This document shows, piece by piece, positions 1 to 5,402 of a stretch of DNA of 8,865 bases (positions within the stretch are counted from its first letter, which is position 1; each line of letters opens with the position of its first letter). This DNA is from JBGVMW01 sp045122835 (lineage in GTDB: Bacteria; Bacillota; Clostridia; Lachnospirales; Lachnospiraceae). The notes beneath the pieces are model-generated. The model searched no databases. It worked only from the letters and a program-made list of their open reading frames with translations, and was not told the DNA's origin. The stretch lies in assembly GCA_045122835.1 (NCBI GenBank), contig JBGVIB010000042.1:1-8865 (forward strand), written 5' to 3'. The position numbers and the translations under genes were made by a program.

Positions 1-17
1 AATTGCATTCATAATAA

Positions 18-65
18 CAGGCCAAAATCCATGCAGAATCACCTACGGTGATGGATTTTGGCCTG
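18..65. repeat. 15-bp hairpin-forming inverted repeat
   Basis: Bases 18-32 are perfectly complementary to 51-65 (outer arm CAGGCCAAAATCCAT). The loop holds a second small helix, CACC 40-43 with GGTG 47-50. No T-tract follows on the + strand. Read on the - strand the hairpin is followed by a weak TTATTAT run. It could be a terminator of a gene to the left, a - strand terminator, or a REP-like palindrome. The pairing is certain; the role is not. Confidence 0.6.
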
Positions 66-102
66 CTGCCACTACGTTTTCATACGGACTGTGCAGTTCA
101 GC

Positions 103-122
103 ACAATACAAGATTGTATTGT
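103..122. repeat. Short perfect palindrome (9-bp arms)
   Basis: ACAATACAA at 103-111 is followed by GA and then TTGTATTGT at 114-122, a perfect inverted repeat with a 2-base centre. It lies about 60 bases upstream of the predicted GH31 promoter, so it could be an operator-like protein-binding site. That is inference from symmetry and position only. Confidence 0.4.
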
Positions 123-126
123 CCTG

Positions 127-396
127 GTTCTGAATAGTTACAAGAAATCTTAGAATATGTGTGCAGGTGCTGTAACATATTGAATGAAGCAGAGGATTTT
201 GATATAATGTAGAAAGGGTTCTGCCAGCAGAATTTTCTAGGTCAGAGCAGGAACTTGTGACATACTATATTTTGAATCGGGCAAAAAAGATTACGAAGTA
301 GAAATAGTACAAGTTTTAGAAAAAAATATGCAAGTTTTTATTTATCTAATGAGATATTATGTCAGTATCGAGTTACAAATAGGAACTATTCAGAAC
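127..396. repeat. 13-bp inverted repeat bracketing the GH31 promoter; possible MITE remnant
   Basis: GTTCTGAATAGTT at 127-139 is exactly the reverse complement of AACTATTCAGAAC at 384-396. The enclosed ~270 bases are AT-rich, have no convincing gene, and contain the predicted GH31 promoter. The arms diverge just inside the 13-bp match and I see no clear target duplication. A small non-autonomous mobile element is possible. Chance, or a pair of regulator-binding sites, is also possible. A copy of AGTTACAA occurs near each end (137-144 and 371-378). Confidence 0.35.
180..208 (+). promoter_or_regulatory. Predicted sigma-A-type promoter for the GH31 gene
   Basis: The -35 element is TTGAAT at 180-185, then a 17-base spacer, then a perfect TATAAT -10 element at 203-208. 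A start near 215 would give a leader of roughly 245 bases. The -35 element overlaps the right arm of a 7-bp inverted repeat (AATATGT 154-160 with ACATATT 175-181), which could be an operator; that part is inference. Confidence 0.6.
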
Positions 397-461
397 TGAA
401 TTGTGAGGGAACAAAATAGTTAGTGGAACCTTATTGTATGAGGAACGGAAGGAGTAAACAA
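209..461 (+). other. Long predicted 5' leader of the GH31 gene, no gene seen
   Basis: About 250 AT-rich bases separate the promoter from the GH31 start. Near the 5' end is a small hairpin (TTCTG at 219-223 with CAGAA at 228-232) followed by a short TTTT, too weak to call a terminator. CAAGTTTT occurs twice (310-317 and 331-338). A 23-codon reading frame starting near 328 lacks a ribosome binding site and ends inside the inverted-repeat arm, so I do not call it. No known riboswitch class was recognised. Confidence 0.35.
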
Positions 462-2453
462 ATGAAACGTTATCAGTATGGAAATGTAATTGCTACAGAT
501 GCAGTGGTAGAAGCAGTAGAAACAGCTACTGGCGAATTAAAGGAATTTTCTGTAAAGAAGACAGAAGAATCAATTGTTTTTACTTATGAGATGGATAAAG
601 AAACAGCTGTTTACGGTCTTGGCGAACAAGTTAGAGGAATCAATAAGCGCGGCTGGAAGTATATCAATGATTGTGCCGATGATCCGGTACACAGTGAAGA
701 AAAAAATTCATTGTATGCAGCACATAACTTTCTGGTAGTAGATGGTAAAGAGCGTTTTGGTGTGTTTTTTGATACACCTGCAAAGGCGGTATTTGATATT
801 GGTTACACAAAAACAAATGTAATGGAAATCACAACAGCTACTGATGTTGATGTTTACATTGTGGAAGGAAATAGTTTATTAGAAATCGTTAAGAAGTTCA
901 GACATGCTATTGGTAGAAGCTTTATTGCACCAATCTGGGCCTTTGGTTATCAGCAGTCAAGATGGGGCTACATGAATGAAAGCGATATTCGTAATGTAGT
1001 AGAACGTTACGAGGAGATTGACATTCCATTAGATACCGTATATTTAGATATTGATTATATGGAACGATTTAAAGATTTTACAGTGGATAAGGAAAGATTC
1101 CCGGATTTAAAAGGCCTTTCTGATGAATTAAAGGAAGATAACATCCGTTTAATTCCGATTATTGATGCCGGAGTAAAGATTGAAGATGGCTATGATATTT
1201 ACGAGGAGGGCGTGGAAAAAGGATATTTCTGTAAGGAAGCTGACGGCGAAAATTTTGTTGGTGCTGTATGGCCTGGAAAAGTTCATTTCCCGGATTTCTG
1301 CAACAAAGAAGCAAGAGAGTGGTTTGGCCACAAATACAAAGTGCTTACTGATATGGGAATGGAAGGCTTCTGGAATGATATGAATGAACCGGCTATTTTC
1401 TATTCTGAAAAAGGCTTAAATGAGGCACTTGATTTCTTCCAGAGCATTGAGGACAGAAATTTAGGAGTGTATGATTTCTTCAAATTAAGCGATGTATTAA
1501 ATGGTGTGAAAAACAGTCCAAAGGACTATTCTTCTTTCTATCACAATATTGATGGAAAGCAGGTTTGCCATGATAAGGTTCACAATATTTATGGATATAT
1601 GATGACAAGAGCTGCGGGGGAAGCGTTCGAGGATTTAAGACCAGAGAAAAGAACCTTAATGTTCTCTAGAGCATCTTACATTGGAGCCCATCGTTACGGT
1701 GGTGTCTGGATGGGAGATAATATGTCCTGGTGGTCACATATTCTATTGCACTTGAGAATGATGCCTTCTCTTAACATGTGTGGTTTCATGTATATGGGTG
1801 CTGATATGGGTGGATTTGGCACACACTGTACAGAGGATTTAATGCTACGCTGGTTAGCACTTGGTATCTTTACACCATTAATGCGTAACCACTCTGCATT
1901 AGGAACAAGAGAGCAGGAATTTTACCAGTTTGAAAATATTGCAGCATTCCGCAATATGACAAAATTCCGTTACCGCTTGATTCCATATCTTTACAGTGAA
2001 TATATGAAAGCGGTATTAAATGATGATATGATGTACGTTCCATTTGCATTTGCTTACCCGGATGACAAGCAGGCAAAGCATGTGGAAGATCAGCTTTTAG
2101 TAGGTGATAGCCTGATGATTGCCCCTATTTACGAGCAGAATGCAACAGGAAGAACGGTATACCTGCCAGAAGAAATGATGTTAGTTCGTCTTACAAAAGA
2201 TGGCGAATTATTAACAAAGGTGTTAGACAAAGGCTATCACTTTGTAGAAGTAGATATTGAGGAAGTAGTATTCTATATCCGCAAGGGAAAAGTACTTCCA
2301 TTATGTCAGACAGCAAACCGGGTAGCAGACTTAGACTTTGAAAATCTTGCTTTCATTGGTTATACAGAAGGTGGCAGCTACCAGTATTACATGGATGATG
2401 GTGTTTCGAGAGATTATGATTTGAATAAATATGTGACTAAGATTATGGTGTAA
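462..2453 (+). CDS. GH31 alpha-glucosidase, isomaltase-like, cytoplasmic
   Basis: Glycoside hydrolase family 31 retaining alpha-glucosidase of 663 residues, predicted to release glucose from the ends of alpha-glucosides inside the cell. The N-terminal beta-sandwich is followed by the catalytic barrel. YLDIDYM lies at 194-200. The nucleophile is predicted as D306 in WNDMNEP, and the acid/base as D419 in GDNMSWW. HRYGG and MRNHS motifs are also present. Length and motif spacing match, from memory, the characterised Ruminococcus obeum enzyme Ro-alphaG1 (663 aa), which prefers alpha-1,6 linkages. Its specificity-setting tryptophan (W169) corresponds to W168 here (SRWGY), so isomaltose or isomalto-oligosaccharides are the likely substrates (inference). 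There is no signal peptide. I chose the ATG at 462 because GGAAGGAG lies about 7 bases upstream. An in-frame GTG at 423 would add 13 residues with no good ribosome binding site. No transporter or regulator is adjacent. Confidence 0.93.
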   Translation: MKRYQYGNVIATDAVVEAVETATGELKEFSVKKTEESIVFTYEMDKETAVYGLGEQVRGINKRGWKYINDCADDPVHSEEKNSLYAAHNFLVVDGKERFGVFFDTPAKAVFDIGYTKTNVMEITTATDVDVYIVEGNSLLEIVKKFRHAIGRSFIAPIWAFGYQQSRWGYMNESDIRNVVERYEEIDIPLDTVYLDIDYMERFKDFTVDKERFPDLKGLSDELKEDNIRLIPIIDAGVKIEDGYDIYEEGVEKGYFCKEADGENFVGAVWPGKVHFPDFCNKEAREWFGHKYKVLTDMGMEGFWNDMNEPAIFYSEKGLNEALDFFQSIEDRNLGVYDFFKLSDVLNGVKNSPKDYSSFYHNIDGKQVCHDKVHNIYGYMMTRAAGEAFEDLRPEKRTLMFSRASYIGAHRYGGVWMGDNMSWWSHILLHLRMMPSLNMCGFMYMGADMGGFGTHCTEDLMLRWLALGIFTPLMRNHSALGTREQEFYQFENIAAFRNMTKFRYRLIPYLYSEYMKAVLNDDMMYVPFAFAYPDDKQAKHVEDQLLVGDSLMIAPIYEQNATGRTVYLPEEMMLVRLTKDGELLTKVLDKGYHFVEVDIEEVVFYIRKGKVLPLCQTANRVADLDFENLAFIGYTEGGSYQYYMDDGVSRDYDLNKYVTKIMV

Positions 2454-2527
2454 TATACAGTTTCTGTAAAAAAACAAAACGTGTAAAATATGGTTTTCAA
2501 ACACCTTATAGAATATGAATGTATTGT

Positions 2528-2556
2528 GCATAAAGAAAACGCAACAGCGCATACTA
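2528..2556 (+). promoter_or_regulatory. Predicted sigma-G (forespore) promoter for spoVAE
   Basis: GCATA at 2528-2532, a 17-base spacer, and CATACTA at 2550-2556 fit the B. subtilis sigma-G consensus (-35 GHATR, -10 CATNHTA) at every defined position. Transcription would start near 2563, just ahead of the GGAGG ribosome binding site at 2564-2568. This fits forespore-specific expression, as known for spoVA genes in general. Sigma-F, which has a related consensus, cannot be excluded. Confidence 0.65.
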
Positions 2557-2576
2557 ACCATATGGAGGAATATGCT

Positions 2577-2933
2577 ATGGATTATGTAAATGCATTCTGG
2601 GTTGGTGGACTTATTTGTGCACTGGTGCAGATTCTTATGGAGAAAACTAAGCTGATGCCGGGAAGAATCATGGTGTTGCTGGTATGTACAGGAGCTGTAT
2701 TAGGAGCCTTGCAGATATTCAAGCCGCTACAAGAATTTGCCGGAGCGGGCGCCAGTGTGCCGTTGCTTGGCTTTGGAAATGTATTGTGGACAGGCGTTCA
2801 GAAGGCAGTAGATGAAAATGGTTTCATCGGTATCTTTATGGGAGGCTTCACGTCCAGCGCAGTAGGAATCAGCGCAGCACTGTTATTTGGATACTTAGCG
2901 GCCCTTGTCTTTGAACCTAAGATGAAAAAATAA
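2577..2933 (+). CDS. spoVAE: Stage V sporulation protein AE (SpoVAE/SpoVAEb family)
   Basis: Small integral membrane protein of 118 residues, very hydrophobic, with about four membrane segments (roughly residues 4-22, 29-48, 56-75 and 85-112) and a basic C-terminal tail ending KMKK. The N-terminal FWVGGLICALVQIL, the TKLMPGRIMV loop and the glycine-rich GFIGIFMGGF segment fit SpoVAE. SpoVA proteins form the inner spore membrane channel for dipicolinic acid uptake in sporulation and release in germination. I chose the ATG at 2577, which has GGAGG 8 bases upstream. Upstream in-frame starts (2490, 2562) lie before or at the predicted transcript start and lack a ribosome binding site. spoVAC and spoVAD, the usual neighbours, are not next to it; GH31 lies upstream and a terminator downstream. 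It may therefore be a separate copy or a relocated gene. Confidence 0.88.
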   Translation: MDYVNAFWVGGLICALVQILMEKTKLMPGRIMVLLVCTGAVLGALQIFKPLQEFAGAGASVPLLGFGNVLWTGVQKAVDENGFIGIFMGGFTSSAVGISAALLFGYLAALVFEPKMKK

Positions 2934-2947
2934 AGATTGTGTTTATG

Positions 2948-2992
2948 AAAGAATTCTGTACTGGCAGAGAGCTGGTATGGGGTTCTTTTTTT
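2948..2992 (+). terminator. Rho-independent terminator after spoVAE
   Basis: Bases 2950-2964 pair with 2972-2986 as a continuous 15-bp stem containing several G-U pairs, with a 7-base loop. The 3' arm runs straight into a T-tract ending at 2992. It begins 14 bases after the spoVAE stop codon and separates spoVAE from the zinc-ribbon operon. Confidence 0.85.
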
Positions 2993-3039
2993 ATACTGTC
3001 ATAAATATTGTCAAATTTCTAGTAAATTACTCGAATCTA

Positions 3040-3048
3040 TGTTAAAAT
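3040..3048 (+). promoter_or_regulatory. Possible extended -10 promoter for the zinc-ribbon/TPM operon
   Basis: TGTTAAAAT at 3040-3048 fits an extended -10 element (TGn followed by TAAAAT, one mismatch to consensus). No good -35 element lies 16-18 bases upstream. TTGTCA at 3008-3013 is too far away to pair with it. I saw no sigma-W-like motif. Confidence 0.4.
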
Positions 3049-3097
3049 CACAAAAGGATGAATATGGTAATACTAAAAGAACAAGGGGGTAACATGG

Positions 3098-4087
3098 ATG
3101 AATTACACAAGTAAGTGCCCAAACTGTGGCAGTTCCATGGTATTTAGTCCAGAGAAGCAGAAATTATTCTGTGAGCACTGCGAAACAGAGGTGAAGCCAT
3201 CTGATACATCGGTGCATAAGGATGGAGAGGATATAAATCGCTGCATTGTATGTGGTGGTAACTTAGAAATTCCAGCACCCACGACAATGGCAGTATCCTG
3301 TCCATATTGTCATAGTCCTAATGTGATAGGAACACAGGCAAAAGGAGACTATAAGCCGGATGTGGTAATTCCATTTTTTATTTCAAAAAGAAAGGCGGAA
3401 GATATTTTACGGGAGCGTTTAAAGAAAAATAAATTTGGACCAGGCAAGAGAGTCCTGGCAACATCGATAGAGCATCTGCATGGAACTTACGTACCATATT
3501 GGATGTTTGATTTTGATGCTTACGGATTTGGCGAATATGATTGTAGAACCATACGGCATCATTCAGATTCTGAATATGATTATACGGTAACCAGATATTA
3601 TAACGTTATGCGAGAAGTTAGTGTAAAATATGATAAGATTCCAAGTGATGGTCTGAAGGCAATGGATGATCAGATATCTTATGATTTGGAGCCTTATGAT
3701 TATCGGGCACTGACACCTTTTGAATTCAATTATTTAATGGGATTTAAAGCGGACCGATATGATGTGAACCGACAAACCGGGGAGAGTATAGCAAGAGGAA
3801 AGATGAATAAATTCGTGGATGAAGAATTGCGAAATACCATTCATGGTTATGATACTGTTATAAGAATCGGAGGAAATATAGATGCCACTGTGACAGAAAG
3901 CAATTCAGCACTTTTTCCGGTCTGGGTTACAGAATTACGATATAACAACAAAAATTTTCCTATATTTATAAATGGGCAGACAGGAAAAGTAATTGGTTCA
4001 TTTCCAAAATCAAAATTGAAAATTGGAGTGACATTTGCAGTTACATTTTTAATGTGTTTCATTTTGAGTGGATTCTTTTTGTACTAA
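3098..4087 (+). CDS. Double zinc-ribbon, tail-anchored membrane protein (YdjG-like)
   Basis: 329-residue protein with two predicted zinc ribbons at the N terminus: C7/C10/C25/C28 and C49/C52/C68/C71, each made of CxxC pairs (CPNC, CEHC, CIVC, CPYC). A mixed, tyrosine-rich domain without a recognised catalytic motif follows. One hydrophobic segment at about 306-328 ends the protein, so most of it should lie in the cytoplasm, held at the membrane by its tail. Such proteins are often labelled TFIIB-type zinc-ribbon or, misleadingly, primosomal/helicase-like. Size, layout and a following TPM gene match YdjG of the B. subtilis ydjFGHI operon, which acts with YdjH, YdjI and the PspA protein YdjF at the membrane. 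The match is by architecture from memory, not alignment. I chose the ATG at 3098, which has GGGGG 8 bases upstream. The ATG at 3094 is out of frame and stops after 6 codons. It ends 15 bases before the next gene. Confidence 0.8.
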   Translation: MNYTSKCPNCGSSMVFSPEKQKLFCEHCETEVKPSDTSVHKDGEDINRCIVCGGNLEIPAPTTMAVSCPYCHSPNVIGTQAKGDYKPDVVIPFFISKRKAEDILRERLKKNKFGPGKRVLATSIEHLHGTYVPYWMFDFDAYGFGEYDCRTIRHHSDSEYDYTVTRYYNVMREVSVKYDKIPSDGLKAMDDQISYDLEPYDYRALTPFEFNYLMGFKADRYDVNRQTGESIARGKMNKFVDEELRNTIHGYDTVIRIGGNIDATVTESNSALFPVWVTELRYNNKNFPIFINGQTGKVIGSFPKSKLKIGVTFAVTFLMCFILSGFFLY

Positions 4088-4102
4088 GAGAGAGGTGTGG
4101 TT

Positions 4103-4954
4103 GTGAGAAATAAGTTACATAAATTGTTAGTTGTTATGGTTTTTGCTTTTGCTGTTGCATCTGTGTCATTGACAGGAATGAAAGTGCAGGCTGAAGCAAG
4201 CCAGTATGTGGAAGACAAAGCAGATTTACTGACGGATGAGGAAGAAGAAACCTTAGACAGTATGTGCGTGGAATATTCTGACATGTATGACTTGGATATT
4301 GCAATTGTTACCGCAGACGATATGGAAGGGTATTATTTCAAAGATTATGCTTCAAATTACTATATAGACGCAGGATATACCAATGGATTTTTGTTGCTTA
4401 TTGATATGGAAGACAGAAAAGTATTTATTCTTTCAGCCGGAACGGGAAATGACTGGGTTCCGGACAGTCTATTAAATGATTTTGATGATAATGTGGCATC
4501 ATATTTAAAATCGGAGCAGTATTTTGATGGATGTTCTGTGTATATTGAAAATATCGTGGATGCTTTAGACAGTGTTGGTTATGATGAGGAAGAAGAAGGT
4601 CCATATTATGGAGAGCATAATGAAGAAGAACTGTATGATGATGGTTACAGTGATGATACATCATCAGAAGGTGGCATAGATGTTATAGCATTTTTTTTGA
4701 AAATTCTGATCTCATTAGGATGTGCATCACTGATTACGTTCCTGTTAGTGAAATATTTAGGGGGAACAGACAGTAATACAACAAGCAGCGAAGTATACCG
4801 AACGGGAAGAGCAAAGCTGTTAGGTCATAGAGATATTTTTATCAGAGAAGAAGTAAGAAAAACAAGAAGAAGTGATGATAACGATAGTGGTGGAAGCTCA
4901 GGAGGCAGTTTTGACAGCGGAGACTTCGGCGGCAGCGATGGGGCTGATTTTTAG
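4103..4954 (+). CDS. TPM-domain protein with signal peptide and membrane segment (YdjH-like)
   Basis: 283-residue protein. Residues 1-30 form a signal peptide (basic start, hydrophobic core, VQA cleavage-like site). The TPM domain spans about 35-155, with its opening DKADLLTDEEEETLDSM and the DLDIAIVTADD strand. A very acidic linker follows (about 165-190), then a membrane segment at about 192-217. The tail is basic and then Gly/Ser/Asp-rich, like the glycine-rich tails common in TPM proteins. The TPM domain should face outside and the tail the cytoplasm. TPM domains occur in YgcG-like and photosystem-repair proteins; some show phosphatase activity, but no activity can be read here. I chose GTG at 4103, with AGAGAGG about 7 bases upstream; a GTG at 4097 overlaps the ribosome binding site. 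It sits 15 bases after the zinc-ribbon gene, so the two are probably co-transcribed and act together at the membrane. Confidence 0.82.
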   Translation: MRNKLHKLLVVMVFAFAVASVSLTGMKVQAEASQYVEDKADLLTDEEEETLDSMCVEYSDMYDLDIAIVTADDMEGYYFKDYASNYYIDAGYTNGFLLLIDMEDRKVFILSAGTGNDWVPDSLLNDFDDNVASYLKSEQYFDGCSVYIENIVDALDSVGYDEEEEGPYYGEHNEEELYDDGYSDDTSSEGGIDVIAFFLKILISLGCASLITFLLVKYLGGTDSNTTSSEVYRTGRAKLLGHRDIFIREEVRKTRRSDDNDSGGSSGGSFDSGDFGGSDGADF

Positions 4955-4965
4955 AAATTCCCATA

Positions 4966-4994
4966 TTGACAAATAGCCACAAAACCGCTATCAT
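4966..4994 (+). promoter_or_regulatory. Sigma-A promoter of the valS T-box transcript
   Basis: A perfect TTGACA (4966-4971), a 17-base spacer and TATCAT (4989-4994, one mismatch) form a strong housekeeping promoter. Transcription should start near 5001, just before the T-box fold. The -35 element begins 11 bases after the TPM-gene stop codon. Confidence 0.8.
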
Positions 4995-5000
4995 GAGAAA

Positions 5001-5300
5001 AAGACAAAGGTAACGATAAAGAGGAGTACATGGAATTCCCTTTTCAGAGAGAGAAGTTCGTATTATACGGCTGAAAGACTTCTTATTGCAGGAGACATGG
5101 AAGGTAGCTTTTGAACCGGGCAGTTGAAATTTATAATGTACTAGTAGATTGCCACGTTTTATCCACGTTACAGGATATTCGTTAATTTGACGATGTGAGA
5201 TATATGAGTATTCAAATATGAATGTTCATACAAGAAAAGGTGGTACCGCGAGACATTCGCCCTTTGCTTTCTGTTTAGGCAGAAGGCAGAGGGCTTTTTT
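5001..5300 (+). promoter_or_regulatory. Valine-specific T-box riboswitch leader of valS
   Basis: Transcriptional T-box that senses uncharged tRNA-Val. In Stem I the base pairs GGT 5009-5011 with ACC 5115-5117 through a kink-turn-like GA region. AAAG 5018-5021 then pairs with CTTT 5108-5111. The specifier loop carries AGTA at 5025-5028, and GTA (Val) at 5104-5106 is the likely specifier. A distal helix pairs AGAAGT 5052-5057 with ACTTCT 5078-5083. The T-box sequence AAGGTGGTACCGCG is at 5237-5250. Its TGGT can pair with an ACCA tRNA 3' end. The antiterminator pairs AAAGG 5236-5240 with CCTTT 5261-5265 and GCG 5248-5250 with CGC 5258-5260, using bases also needed by the terminator. Low charged tRNA-Val should allow read-through into valS. 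The specifier position is inferred from the fold. Confidence 0.95.
5259..5300 (+). terminator. T-box attenuator terminator
   Basis: Bases 5259-5273 pair with 5280-5294 as an uninterrupted 15-bp stem (two G-U pairs) with a 6-base loop, followed by TTTTTT at 5295-5300. The first seven bases of the 5' arm are shared with the antiterminator, so the two folds exclude each other. It would also stop read-through from the TPM operon, which has no terminator of its own. Confidence 0.93.
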
Positions 5301-5402
5301 AGTTGTAAGTATTCAATAAAGTGGTGAAATTTTCTTATTTGAATTCAGATGGATAACACCTTAACAATCATCTATATATTAAAAAGCAGAAAGGAAATAA
5401 CT

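Noticed and set aside
328..399. 23-codon reading frame in the GH31 leader
   Set aside because: No ribosome binding site, low-complexity composition, and it ends inside the inverted-repeat arm.
423..461. GTG start 13 codons upstream for the GH31 gene
   Set aside because: No ribosome binding site, while the ATG at 462 has GGAAGGAG at good spacing and gives the same length as the R. obeum enzyme.
2455..2475. TACAG-TTT-CTGTA hairpin just after the GH31 gene as a terminator
   Set aside because: Only 5 bp, and it is followed by A residues rather than T residues on the + strand.
5030..5074. Possible 14-codon leader peptide in the valS leader, with a GAGGAG motif before an ATG
   Set aside because: The GAGGAGTA stretch is the conserved 5' side of the T-box specifier loop, which explains the apparent ribosome binding site.
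5349..5402. ATG start 18 codons upstream for valS
   Set aside because: No ribosome binding site, and the added residues do not resemble a ValRS N terminus. The ATG at 5403 has one.
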